Shown here in pieces: positions 55,574 through 64,000 of a DNA stretch of 64,000 nucleotides; the first letter of the stretch is position 1; every line of letters starts with the position of its first letter. Position numbers and translations under genes: made by a program. The notes under the pieces were generated by a model. The model worked only from the letters and a program-made list of their open reading frames with translations, was not told the DNA's origin and did not search any database. The DNA is from Auanema rhodensis (Eukaryota; Nematoda; Chromadorea; Rhabditida; Rhabditidae), in NCBI GenBank assembly GCA_964057225.1, contig OZ059899.1:8990001-9054000 (forward strand), given 5' to 3'.

Positions 55574-56160
55574 TCAAAATGAAGGATCAAAGCGGATAAA
55601 CATGTTCAGGTTGAGTGCTTCAGGACTTAGTTTAAAGTAGAATACATTCTGCTTATAACCAAAAGTCTTTACAGTAGCCTCATCTGCATATATAACAATA
55701 TAGCCCATATTGTTCAACAATTGCTTGCACGTCATGGTGTTATAAGAGCGCATCTAAAAAAAATTATAAAATTGAAAATAAATAAATATGCAAGCTTACA
55801 TTAATAGAAAAGTTTTCGGGCTTATAGTGACGAAACTCCTTCAAAAGACCCAACGCATCATTCCTTCCTCTACACTTTATACAGAGGCTGAAACAGTGAT
55901 ACTCGTCTATAACCTGCAATGATTCCCTACAAGTTTTGCAGAGACAAATTGGTCTCATTAATACACTCCTTGGTGGAGTGCTCTCTCTCAGAATCTCCAT
56001 CTGCTTTATTGGTGAATCTAAATTAAAGATTTAAAAAAGACAAGTTAAGGTTCATACCAAAACTTGTGAAATTTGGTGCTGGTGTGGGTGGTCGTGGTAC
56101 TTCAGGTTCAGGCGATTTGCGCACAACATTTGTCACATCAGCAAGTACAGCACGCTTCAT
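55574..56160 (-). CDS. Cys-rich accessory protein, second lineage, 3 exons (copy C)
   Basis: Exons 56160-56058, 56017-55800 and 55753-55574 give 166 aa. Same layout as copy A: P-R-P-P-T-P in exon 1, C-L-C-K-T-C and C-I-K-C in exon 2, M-F-I-R-F-D-P-S-F at the end; exon 2 has the same length (218 nt) and the introns lie at the same places. Many substitutions from the first lineage, yet no frame damage. A TATA box stands about 150 bp upstream. Confidence 0.72.
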
Positions 56161-56769
56161 TTCCGCTAAAGATCCAACTTTCTAAAATATAAGGCAAACT
56201 TGCAGAGAGGAGCAGTCTATGGCGATTGGCAAAGAGTGGCAGGAGATGGTGAAACGTCGGATCCTCGGATAGTCGGCAGAGCTGAAATGTAAATGTAGCA
56301 AAATTGCCAACCTTTTATACAAAGATTTTTGTAAAGTACAACCCATTGTGTTACAATCAAGTTTGCTGATGAAATTCTTTTATTAATTAGATTTTACAGC
56401 ATATTTATGCAGATATACTCATCTCATCGACAGTTGCCAACAGTTGGCGCACTCTGAACCTGTAAACAATCTGCATATTAATTAGTTTTTACATCTCTTT
56501 AAACATTATTGTTTACCGTTTGTGCCATAAACAACAGCCATCTCTGTAAAACATTTAGGCTTTTTAAACTTTGCTTAATAGCTCATATATTATTCATAGT
56601 ATAGTTTTACACCCATATTGTAGCACAAAACATATGACTGCCAACGTTTTATATGTAAAAATATTTCATTCTTGAATATTTAAAAATGATTATATTACGA
56701 AACTAAAACTTTTGAAATGTTAAAATGATTATACTATATTTAAACCCCCACAGTGCAGTTATTACTGTT
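56161..56769. other. right-end noncoding region of copy C
   Basis: Promoter and leader of the Cys-rich gene followed by AT-rich sequence. It is repeated in inverted form at 62920-63364 in element F. No gene seen. Confidence 0.5.
56311..56319 (-). promoter_or_regulatory. TATA box of the Cys-rich gene, copy C
   Basis: TATAAAAGG on the - strand, about 150 bp before the start codon. The same motif with the same flanks occurs in D and F. Confidence 0.6.
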
Positions 56770-57055
56770 TATTAACCATCGATATGCGTTTCATTGAGGT
56801 CAGCGCAACTGTTTGTTAATCTTATTGTATTTACCTTCAATGTGTGCTCTATAGAGTTATTGTATTGTTATATTAGTAAAATAAAGTTTAAAACTAATCT
56901 TTTATTATAATTTGAAACCTTTACTTGTTAGAATAAATATAATTAATAACAATTCGCAATTTCAAAAATTAATAATTTAATGTCGTTCTTATCGAATTAA
57001 CTTTCGATATGTGTTCCATTGAATTACCCATAACAAGTACGGTGAACAAAATTAT
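56770..57055 (-). repeat. mirrored end block at the right side of copy C
   Basis: On the - strand it carries a TATCGAA-N6-TTCGATA dyad (near 56988-57010), AATGGAACACA, the GTTCACCGTAC block and a GCTGACC motif, in the order seen at left ends. This is the inner part of the right terminal inverted repeat of the second lineage. It is shorter and more diverged than the left ends. Confidence 0.7.
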
Positions 57056-57059
57056 CTAC

Positions 57060-57359
57060 ATGCAAAAATTTTATTGATCTTTAAAAATACAAATAAAATA
57101 GTACAAACACAATACAATAAAAAATAAACAAAATAAGTAAACAAACATTATTAATAAATATAATAAAGAAATAAAGAAATAAATAAAATTTAAAAACAAA
57201 TTTATATATTTAAAATTTAAATATAATTTATATATAAAATTTAAAGTTTAAATATAATTTATATATATAAAATTTAAATATAATTTAAATATTTAAAGTT
57301 TAAATAAAATTTATATATATATAAAATTTAAGTATAATTTAAATATTTAAAATTAAGAT
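57060..57359. other. AT-rich tract at the truncated right end of copy C
   Basis: Low-complexity TTTAAA/TATATA steps, mirror counterpart of the tract behind the left termini. It ends abruptly at the first base of fragment D. Confidence 0.6.
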
Positions 57360-57547
57360 GTCTGCAACAATTATTTGGCCCCCGCTTTAAAAATGCTCTA
57401 GAAGCATATGATGATGCAATGTCTACACCCTATAGTCATTTACTGATTGACAACCATCCTTTAACAAATGAGAAACAGCGTATACTATCAGATATAACAG
57501 CGGAGCACCCTATTGTTTATGTAGCCAGAAATATATTCAGTGTTTAA
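57360..57547 (+). pseudogene. ATP: packaging ATPase, C-terminal fragment (D)
   Basis: Only the last 60 or so codons, from L-Q-Q-L-F-G-P-R-F to the stop; both Walker motifs are missing. Confidence 0.85.
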
Positions 57548-57559
57548 TGTGCATGTTCA

Positions 57560-57868
57560 ATGAGTGGTCGTATTTTGTCAAATTACAACTTTTTATCTTC
57601 TTGTGCCAAAACCCCTTGTTCTGTTTCCTCATTTTCTTTTTCACAAATTGAAATTATTGTTGAAATTGTATTTAATATTGTGAAAAATAATAATTTTCTC
57701 TTAACTAACAAGGAATATAAAACCCTTTTGCCCATATCCTCATTATTACGTCAAATAGCTTTGATACGCACACCCGAAAAGGCTAAAACTTTATTGGCAA
57801 CGATTTCACACAAACAATTGAAAACAATAGTTTCATGCGGAATTGCTTATTTTGGTTTTAAAAGATGA
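57560..57868 (+). CDS. conserved 102-aa protein, fragment D
   Basis: Complete frame, same protein as in B and C, but the upstream gene and promoter are cut away. Confidence 0.55.
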   Translation: MSGRILSNYNFLSSCAKTPCSVSSFSFSQIEIIVEIVFNIVKNNNFLLTNKEYKTLLPISSLLRQIALIRTPEKAKTLLATISHKQLKTIVSCGIAYFGFKR

Positions 57869-58602
57869 AACTCAATCATAAATATCGTCTAATCCCTGTT
57901 GATGATGAAACGCTGAATATAGACAAGTTTGATGCTGAATTGAAGCTCTTACGAGAGGATAAATCTATACCCGATCATAAAAAGGCTGAACTATACGAAG
58001 ACTTGATTACCCGTCTCAAAAACTATAGAGAAAGCATAGATGCGCCTATATCAGTACAAGTGGAAAATGCTGATCCACCATTATTGCCAGAATACAAGCT
58101 GCCACGAAAGTATAACGATCTGTGGGAAAGATTTCCAGAGGTGCGTACAAACAAAAATAACCAACTTGTGATTAATAATGAGCCCGTACCAAACACAAAT
58201 ATTACAAAAATTTTGGATTTTGTACTGGATAAAACAAAGACGGAACCCAATGGATTCTCAGTATTAGCCAAATTTTTAGCCAGTAATGGGGTCTCTAGCC
58301 CTAACAAGAAGGCAAAAAATGAAGAGCCTGCCGTCAGTAACAAGGATTCAGTTGATCCCGTGCCTACATCCACATTGGCTGTCACAGACTTGGATGCTAC
58401 TATTAATATATTACCTAGAACACCACGTCATCGTAAGGCTGTTATTCGATATTCACCCTCTCCGCGTCGTACATTCAAATCCAAAACAATAAATAAAAAG
58501 GCAAAACCCGCTGACACTGGTGAATCTTATTACACACCTCAGGCGGGAGAAACACAGAATGGCAAAGGCCGTAAACGATTCTACATTAGATTATGGAAGT
58601 AA
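57865..58602 (+). CDS. conserved 245-aa protein, fragment D
   Basis: Open; D for N and H for Y near residues 34-39 and a T in the basic part set it apart from A-C. Confidence 0.6.
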   Translation: MKLNHKYRLIPVDDETLNIDKFDAELKLLREDKSIPDHKKAELYEDLITRLKNYRESIDAPISVQVENADPPLLPEYKLPRKYNDLWERFPEVRTNKNNQLVINNEPVPNTNITKILDFVLDKTKTEPNGFSVLAKFLASNGVSSPNKKAKNEEPAVSNKDSVDPVPTSTLAVTDLDATINILPRTPRHRKAVIRYSPSPRRTFKSKTINKKAKPADTGESYYTPQAGETQNGKGRKRFYIRLWK

Positions 58603-59626
58603 TGTTTTGGAGAACATTTATTATAATATTAAGCATCCAGCTTCTTATACGTCTGCCAAAAATCTATTATTGGAAGCGCGAAAGCATGGCATCGCAAAAG
58701 CACAAGTTGAAAGTTTTTTGCAAGACTCTGAAACTTTTACACGTCATAAACCAACCAGACTGCATATGCAGACTAAAAAGACTAGAGGCTGTGGTCGATT
58801 CCTAACAATGCAAGCAGATTTGGTTGATATGCAAAAATATAAAAAATCAAATGACGGCTATGCTTACATGTTGACCATGATTGATGTTTATACACGCATG
58901 TTATATGTTATGCCTTTGAAAACTAAAGGTGGTTTAGAGGTTGCTACTGCATTTGAAAATGTATTCAAGGATTTTATACCAATCCAACTAATAACGGATA
59001 ACGGTGCAGAGTTTTATAATAGTCATTGTGAAAAACTATTCAAAAAATTTGCCATACTGCATGGATCAACAAGTTCACCACAAAAGGCGGCAATGGTGGA
59101 GCGAGCAAATAGAACTTTAAAAACGCGCATGATGAAATATCTCTATTACAAGAATAATCATCGATGGATTGATATACTAGATGACTTGGTCGAAGGAATA
59201 AACAAATCTTATAATCGGTCGATTAAAATGCGCCCCGTAGATGTTACAGCAAATATATTCGTTGAAGAATATGCACCAGCTGTTCGCAACCGATTCAAAA
59301 TTGGTGATAATGTTCGCATAAGCAAGAACAGGCGTACTTTTGAAAAAAGTTACGAGTCTGGATATACAATGGAACTATTCACAATTGATGAGATTGTAGC
59401 CGGGAAACCAACCGTGTATAAACTTGTAGATTATAATGGTGAACGTATAAAGGGAATATTCTATGAGCCTGAACTTGTGTTGGCTACTAATAAAAGCAAC
59501 CAGTACTATATTGAGAAAGTTTTAAAAGAGCGTACACGAAATGGTAAACGCCAAGTATTTGTAAAATGGAGTGGCTATCCCGACAACTTTAATGAATGGA
59601 TAGATGCAGAAAATTTAAATGTATAA
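58559..59626 (+). CDS. INT: DDE integrase with chromodomain, fragment D
   Basis: 355 aa, intact. D87, D147 (T-D-N-G-A-E-F) and E181 are present; full chromodomain. It belongs to the V-A-T-A-F-E-N-V subtype shared with A and E, with an M for R change (V-M-P-L-K-T). A fragment with an intact integrase could in principle act in trans on other copies (inference). Confidence 0.88.
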   Translation: MAKAVNDSTLDYGSNVLENIYYNIKHPASYTSAKNLLLEARKHGIAKAQVESFLQDSETFTRHKPTRLHMQTKKTRGCGRFLTMQADLVDMQKYKKSNDGYAYMLTMIDVYTRMLYVMPLKTKGGLEVATAFENVFKDFIPIQLITDNGAEFYNSHCEKLFKKFAILHGSTSSPQKAAMVERANRTLKTRMMKYLYYKNNHRWIDILDDLVEGINKSYNRSIKMRPVDVTANIFVEEYAPAVRNRFKIGDNVRISKNRRTFEKSYESGYTMELFTIDEIVAGKPTVYKLVDYNGERIKGIFYEPELVLATNKSNQYYIEKVLKERTRNGKRQVFVKWSGYPDNFNEWIDAENLNV

Positions 59627-59921
59627 TTTTTCACTGTTGTTGTAAACAATTGTATTAATAATAAATGATTTATTTGATCAATCGTTCTTATTGTAACAAT
59701 AAAAAACCAGCAAAACATAAAAGCCAAGACAATGATATAACCTATAATTATAAACTGATTAATATTTAAATTTTCAATGCTTACCAGTTGGTTAGAGAGT
59801 CGGCTGTTGATGGATAATTTCAAACTTCAAGAGCTGGAAAAAAATGTTACGGCTAAGAAAATTTAAATATAACATAACAAAATCAACCAACTGTCCATTA
59901 AACAGTTTGTGCTTGTTGTAG
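59627..59921. other. 3' region between integrase and Cys-rich remnant, fragment D
   Basis: First-lineage sequence as in A and B; a hydrophobic minus-strand frame crosses it but has no ATG start and spans the presumed splice signals, so it is not called. Confidence 0.4.
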
Positions 59922-60301
59922 TCAAAACGATGGATCAAAACGGATAAGCATATTCAAGTTGAGCGCCTGTTGACTTAATTTAAAGTAGAACACATTCTGC
60001 TTATAACCAAAAGACTTGACAGTTGACTCATCAGTATAAATGGCAATGTAACCCATATTATTCAACAATTGTTTTGATGACATATTGGTCTCATAACTAC
60101 AGGCTGTTGTGAAGAGCTATCCTTTGAGATTTGTACCTGCTTTTTTGGTATGTCTAAACAAAAAATAATTGATAACAAAAATAAAACCTTACCAAAGAAT
60201 GTGGCAGCAAAGTTGGGTCCTGGTGTGGGTGGTCGTGGAACATCCGGTTCCGATGTCGAAGGTACAATATTCTCTAAATCAACAAGAGCGGAACGCTTCA
60301 T
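59922..60301 (-). pseudogene. Cys-rich accessory protein, internal deletion, fragment D
   Basis: Exon 1 (60301-60193) and the start of exon 2 are kept. The Cys cluster, intron 2 and the start of exon 3 are deleted, joining at about 60080-60084 through a GACAT shared by both sides. The zinc-site cysteines are lost, so the gene is dead. Confidence 0.85.
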
Positions 60302-60398
60302 GTTTGTAGCCCAATTGGAGGCTTTTCCTAAACAACAACGAACTTTTACGTCTAGGGTCCAAGTAGAGTAGAGGAAAGTCCTAGCAGCAGTCTGTTGA

Positions 60399-60705
60399 CG
60401 TTCGATCAGATCGTCGACTTGTTGGCAGAGGTGGATCGGCGAGAAGACTTGGTGGCGGAGCTGGATCGAAGAGTAGACTTGTTGACAGAGCTGGATCGTA
60501 GAGTCGACTTGATGGCGGAGCTGAAATGCAAATTTCGGATCGTCGACTTGTTGGCAGAGGTGGATCGGCGATCGGTGATCAGATCGTCGACTTGTTGGCA
60601 GAGGTGGATCGGCGAGAAGATTTGGTGGCGGAGCTGGATCGGAGAGTAGACTTGTTGACAGAGCTGGATCGTAGAGTCGACTTTTTGGCGGAGCTGAAAT
60701 GCATA
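60399..60705. repeat. 30-bp GC-rich minisatellite, expanded, fragment D
   Basis: About nine to ten 30-bp units, roughly a doubling of the four-unit block in A and B with a short interruption (near 60528 and 60570). The expansion keeps a frame open on both strands by virtue of the 30-bp period, but no gene is implied. Confidence 0.85.
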
Positions 60706-60728
60706 TTTCGGTCTAAAAAATTTTGCCA

Positions 60729-60737
60729 CCTTTTATA
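60729..60737 (-). promoter_or_regulatory. TATA box of the Cys-rich gene, fragment D
   Basis: TATAAAAGG on the - strand, in the right-end segment that A and B have lost. It lies about 430 bp from the start codon because of the minisatellite between. Confidence 0.5.
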
Positions 60738-60761
60738 CAAACTTTGTTGTAAAGCTATACC

Positions 60762-60933
60762 AGTAGAGAGCCATGCCGAATTTATTAACCACGCCCCCAA
60801 ACAGTTGCTAAAAACATACTTTTGAGGGCGTCAGCTGCTAAAAACATACTTTTGGGGGCGCCAGCTGTCAAAATCATATTTTCGGCGTCAGCTGTCAAAA
60901 ATATACTTTTTCTCCCGAGGCAGGCTCTCGAGC
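60762..60933. repeat. Polinton outer terminus between fragments D and E
   Basis: AGTAGAGAGCC terminus with four subrepeats. It follows the longer right end of D and is fused at about 60933 to the integrase 3' region of inverted fragment E, so it can be read as the right terminus of E. Confidence 0.8.
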
Positions 60934-61905
60934 TTTTTCTAAAACTTTTTCTATATAGTACTTGTTGCTTTTATTAGTAGCCAAGACAAGTTCAGGTTCG
61001 TAGAATATTCCCTTTATACGTTCACCATTATAATCTACAAGTTTATACACGGTTGGGTTTCCGGTTACAACCTCATCAATTGTGAACAGCTCCATTGTAT
61101 ATCCAGACTCGTAGCTTTTTTCAAAAGTACGCCAATTTTTGCTTATGCGAACAGTATCACCAATTTTAAAGCGGCTTTTAACAGCTGTTGCATATTCTTC
61201 AATGAATATATTTGCTTTAACATCAATGGGCCGCATTTTTATAGAGCGGTTATAAGATTTGTTTATTCCTTCAACCAAATCATCTAGTATATCAATCCAT
61301 CGATGATTATTCTTGTAATAGAGATATTTCATCATGCGCGTTTTTAAAGTTCTATTTGCTCGCTCCACCATTGCCGCCTTTTGTGGTGAACTTGTTGATC
61401 CATGCAGTATGGCAAATTTTTTGAATAGTTTTTCACAATGACTATTATAAAACTCTGCACCGTTATCCGTTATTAGTTGGATTGGTATAAAATCCTTGAA
61501 TACATTTTCAAATGCAGTAGCAACCTCTAAACCACCTTTAGTTTTCAAAGGCATAACATATAACATGCGTGTATAAACATCAATCATGGTCAACATGTAA
61601 GCATAGCCGTCATTTGATTTTTTATATTTTTGCATATCAACCAAATCTGCTTGCATTGTTAGGAATCGACCACAGCCTCTAGTCTTTTTAGTCTGCATAT
61701 GCAGTCTGGTTGGTTTATGACGTGTAAAAGTTTCAGAGTCTTGCAAAAAACTTTCAACTTGTGCTTTTGCGATGCCATGCTTTCGCGCTTCCAATAATAG
61801 ATTTTTGGCAGACGTATAAGAAGCTGGATGCTTAATATTATAATAAATGTTCTCCAAAACATTACTTCCATAATCTAATGTAGAATCGTTTACGGCCTTT
61901 GCCAT
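60895..61905 (-). pseudogene. INT: integrase with truncated chromodomain, fragment E
   Basis: Start 61905; D87, D147 and E181 are present. The C-terminus leaves the family just after Y-Y-I-E-K-V-L, where the gene is fused to the outer terminus at about 60933, and ends with a short foreign tail. Most of the chromodomain is missing. The 3' part is of the second lineage (V-V-T-G-N), the middle of the A/D subtype. Confidence 0.85.
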
Positions 61906-62599
61906 TCTGTGTTTCTCCCGCCTGAGGTGTGTAATAAGATTCACCAGTGTCAGCGGGTTTTGCCTTTTTATTTATTGCTTTGGATTTGAATGTGCGACGC
62001 GGAGAGGGTGAATATCGAATAACAGCCTTACGATGACGTGGTGTTCTAGGTAATATATTAATAGTAGCATCCAAGTCTGTGACAGCCAATGTGGATGTAG
62101 GCACGGGATCAACTGAATCCTTGTTACTGACGGCAGGCTCTTCATTTTTTGCCTTCTTGTTAGGGCTAGAGACCCCATTACTGGCTAAAAATTTGGCTAA
62201 TACTGAGAATCCATTGGGTTCCGTCTTTGTTTTATCCAGTACAAAATCCAAAATTTTTGTAATATTTGTGTTTGGTACGGGCTCATTATTAATCACAAGT
62301 TGGTTATTTTTGTTTGTACGCACCTCTGGAAATCTTTCCCACAGATCGTTATACTTTCGTGGCAGCTTGTATTCTGGCAATAATGGTGGATCAGCATTTT
62401 CCACTTGTACTGATATAGGCGCATCTATGCTTTCTCTATAGTTTTTGAGACGGGTAATCAAGTCTTCGTATAGTTCAGCCTTTTTATGATCGGGTATAGA
62501 TTTATTCTCTCGTAAGAGCTTCAATTCAGCATCAAACTTGTCTATATTCAGCGTTTCATCATCAACAGGGATTAGACGATATTTATGATTGAGTTTCAT
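61862..62599 (-). CDS. conserved 245-aa protein, fragment E
   Basis: Complete open frame on the - strand, close to the D copy (H for Y near residue 39) but with N at residue 34 as in A-C. Confidence 0.6.
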   Translation of the reverse strand: MKLNHKYRLIPVDDETLNIDKFDAELKLLRENKSIPDHKKAELYEDLITRLKNYRESIDAPISVQVENADPPLLPEYKLPRKYNDLWERFPEVRTNKNNQLVINNEPVPNTNITKILDFVLDKTKTEPNGFSVLAKFLASNGVSSPNKKAKNEEPAVSNKDSVDPVPTSTLAVTDLDATINILPRTPRHRKAVIRYSPSPRRTFKSKAINKKAKPADTGESYYTPQAGETQNGKGRKRFYIRLWK

Positions 62600-62699
62600 C
62601 TTTTAAAACCAAAATAAGCAATTCCGCATGAAACTATTGTTTTCAATTGTTTGTGTGAAATCGTTGCCAATAAAGTTTTAGCCTTTTCGGGTGTGCGTA
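62596..62699 (-). pseudogene. conserved 102-aa protein, C-terminal fragment (E)
   Basis: Last 34 or so codons only (from R-T-P-E-K-A-K to the stop); cut by the terminus of element F. Confidence 0.8.
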
Positions 62700-62852
62700 A
62701 GTAGAGAGCCGTGCAAAATTTACTAACCACGCCCCCAAACAGCTGTCAAAAACATACTTTTGGGGGCGTCAGCTGCTAAAAACATACTTTGGGGCGCGTC
62801 AGCTGTCAAAAACATATTTTTGAGCGTCAGCTGTTAAAATCATATTTTGGGA
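62700..62852. repeat. Polinton outer terminus, diverged variant (element F)
   Basis: Same layout with substitutions (GCCGTGC for GCCATGC) and altered CAGCTG subrepeats. It leads into second-lineage right-end sequence in reverse orientation. Confidence 0.75.
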
Positions 62853-63178
62853 TCATGGTTCATGGATTCTCCTTTTTTAAATTTAAAAATCATGATTTAA
62901 AGCATGATATGGGTGTAAAAGTATACTATGAATAATATATGAGCTATTAAGCAAAGTTTAAAAAGCCTAAATGTTTTACAGAGATGGCTGTTGTTTATGG
63001 CACAAACGGTAAACAATAATGTTTAAAGAGATGTAAAAACTAATTAATATGCAGATTGTTTACAGGTTCAGAGTGCGCCAACTGCTGGCAACTGTCGATC
63101 AGATGAGTATATCTGCATAAATATGCTGTAAAATCTAATTAATAAAAGAATTTCATCAGCAAACTTGATTGTAACACA
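62853..63178. other. right-end noncoding region of element F
   Basis: From about 62915 it is the inverted counterpart of copy C 56340-56620; the first 60 bases are unique to F. No gene seen. Confidence 0.5.
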
Positions 63179-63205
63179 ATGGGTTGTACTTTACAAAAAT
63201 CTTTG

Positions 63206-63214
63206 TATAAAAGG
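63206..63214 (+). promoter_or_regulatory. TATA box of the Cys-rich gene, element F
   Basis: TATAAAAGG about 150 bp before the ATG at 63365, same spacing as in copy C. Confidence 0.6.
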
Positions 63215-63364
63215 TTGGCAATTTTGCTTCATTTACATTTCAGCTCTGCCAACTATCCGAGGATCCGACGTTTCACCATCTCCTGCCACTCTTTGCCAAT
63301 CGCCATAGACTGCTCCTCTCTGCAAGTTTGCCTTAATTTTCAGAAAGTTGGATCTTTAGCGGAA

Positions 63365-63950
63365 ATGAAGCGTGCTGTACTTGCTGATGTGACAAATGTT
63401 GTGCGCAAATCGCCTGAACCTGAAGTACCGCGACCACCCACACCAGCTCCAAATTTCACAAGTTTTGGTATGAACCTTAACTTGTATTTTTTTTAATCTT
63501 TAATTTAGATTCACCAATAAAGCAGATGGAGATTCTGAGAGAGAGCATTCCACCAAAGAGTGTATTAATGAGACCAATTTGTCTCTGCAAAACTTATAGG
63601 GAATCATTGCAGGTTATAGACGAGTATCACTGTTTCAGCCTCTGTATAAAGTGTAGAGGAAGGAATGATGCGTTGGGTCTTTTGAAGGAATTTCGTCATT
63701 ATAAGCCCGAAAACTTTTCTATTAATGTAAGCTTGCATATTTATTTATTTTCAATTTTATCATTTTTTAGATGCGCTCTTATAACACCATGACGTGCAAG
63801 CAATTGTTGAACAATATGGGCTATATTGTTATATATGCAGATGAGGCTACTGTAAAGACTTTTGGTTATAAGTAGAATGTATTCTACTTTAAACTAAGTC
63901 CAGAAGCACTCAACCTGAACATGTTTATCCGCTTTGATCCTTCATTTTGA
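63365..63950 (+). pseudogene. Cys-rich accessory protein with nonsense mutation, element F
   Basis: Exons 63365-63467, 63509-63726 and 63771-63950 align with copy C. A CAG-to-TAG change at 63873 stops the protein 25 codons early, and the third Cys of C-L-C-K-T-C is Tyr. Splice sites are kept. Confidence 0.82.
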
Positions 63951-64000
63951 CTACAACAAGCACAAATAGTACAATTGGCGTTTTATTCTTGTTTTGTTAT

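Larger units (their letters stand above)
41012..57359 (+). mobile_element. Polinton/Maverick copy C, chimeric right end
   Basis: Near-duplicate of B at a constant offset of 15,374 bp through the polymerase, capsid and ATPase region, with the same 169-bp deletion. From inside the integrase gene (about 55040) onward it follows a second, diverged lineage: different 3' region, different Cys-rich gene, and a right end (56770-57359) that mirrors the left end (palindrome sites, GTTCACC block, AT-rich tract). It stops short of the outermost terminus, where it meets fragment D. Confidence 0.85.
57360..60761 (+). mobile_element. Polinton fragment D (right-hand 3.4 kb)
   Basis: Begins abruptly inside the ATPase gene and runs through the 102-aa and 245-aa genes, an intact integrase and a deleted Cys-rich gene to an enlarged 30-bp minisatellite. 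It keeps about 75 bp of right-end sequence, including a TATA box, that is missing at the A/B and B/C junctions. It is followed at once by an AGTAGAGAG terminus. Confidence 0.85.
60762..62699 (-). mobile_element. Polinton fragment E, inverted
   Basis: Opens with an outer terminus (60762 to about 60933) and then carries, on the - strand, a C-terminally truncated integrase, the 245-aa gene and the last third of the 102-aa gene. The terminus joins directly to the integrase 3' region, so the Cys-rich gene and everything between are deleted. The fragment ends where the next terminus begins. Confidence 0.8.
62700..64000 (-). mobile_element. Polinton F, right end of an inverted element running out of the window
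   Basis: Starts with a diverged AGTAGAGAG terminus, then 62920-64000 is the reverse complement of about 55520-56620 in copy C, so it belongs to the second lineage. It shows that the same terminus stands at the right end of an element, in inverted orientation, as expected for terminal inverted repeats. The AT-rich and palindrome part of the end is missing here. Confidence 0.8.

Noticed and set aside
10562-57359. Free viral genome or bacterial prophage interpretation
   Set aside because: Spliced polymerase gene, host-type introns, many decayed copies and flanking animal-type genes fit endogenous Polintons.
59575-59823. Hydrophobic 82-codon minus-strand frame
   Set aside because: Starts with TTG, overlaps the integrase 3' end and is not preserved in the second lineage.
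60395-60825. Several frames across the 30-bp minisatellite
   Set aside because: A period divisible by three keeps all frames open; no start context or domain.

Overview
This is AT-rich eukaryotic DNA. Genes are cut by many very short GT-AG introns (mostly 36-130 nt), and the host-type genes encode PAN/apple-like, thrombospondin type-1 (TSP1), IgGFc-binding-like and mucin/GPI-anchor modules. That combination points to an invertebrate animal nuclear genome; I cannot name the species.

Region 1 (1-6450): three host-type genes on the + strand. They are the 3' end of a PAN-like secreted protein gene, an 18-exon gene for a secreted PAN-TSP1x3-PAN protein of about 542 aa, and an 11-exon gene for an IgGFc-binding-like surface protein with a Ser/Thr-rich stalk and a GPI-type C-terminus, about 638 aa. 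All were rebuilt by hand from splice sites, and all exon phases agree.

Region 2 (6786-9944): a 608-bp tandem array carrying five copies of one tRNA-Arg(ACG) gene, each followed by a T-run Pol III terminator. It is cut off at about 9945 by an unclassified 0.6-kb insert that may be LTR-derived.

Region 3 (10562-64000): Polinton/Maverick elements, virus-like DNA transposons related to adintoviruses. Three long copies stand head to tail: A (10562-25638), B (25639-41011) and C (41012 to about 57359). After them come a 3.4-kb fragment D (+), an inverted fragment E and the inverted end of a further element F. Gene order in a long copy is: protein-primed family B DNA polymerase (+, 13 exons), then on the - strand the major capsid protein and a pVI/pX-like virion protein, then on + an adenain-like protease, a 56-aa membrane protein and a C2H2 zinc-finger protein, then the minor capsid protein (-), then on + the packaging ATPase, two conserved proteins of unknown function and a DDE integrase with chromodomain, and last a spliced Cys-rich protein (-). 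Polymerase and integrase would replicate and insert the element; the ATPase, protease and capsid proteins are a virion-forming set.

No copy is whole. A has a frameshifted minor capsid gene and a twice-frameshifted integrase. B and C share one 169-bp deletion that removes the 5' ends of the divergent minor capsid and ATPase genes. D, E and F are fragments. C changes to a second, diverged element lineage inside its integrase gene. Points worth following are the repeated identical A/B and B/C junctions, the palindrome arrays in the ends, the Cys-rich accessory gene kept in two lineages, a SUMO-interacting-like motif in the polymerase leader, and a protease that lacks the usual acidic triad residue in all copies.
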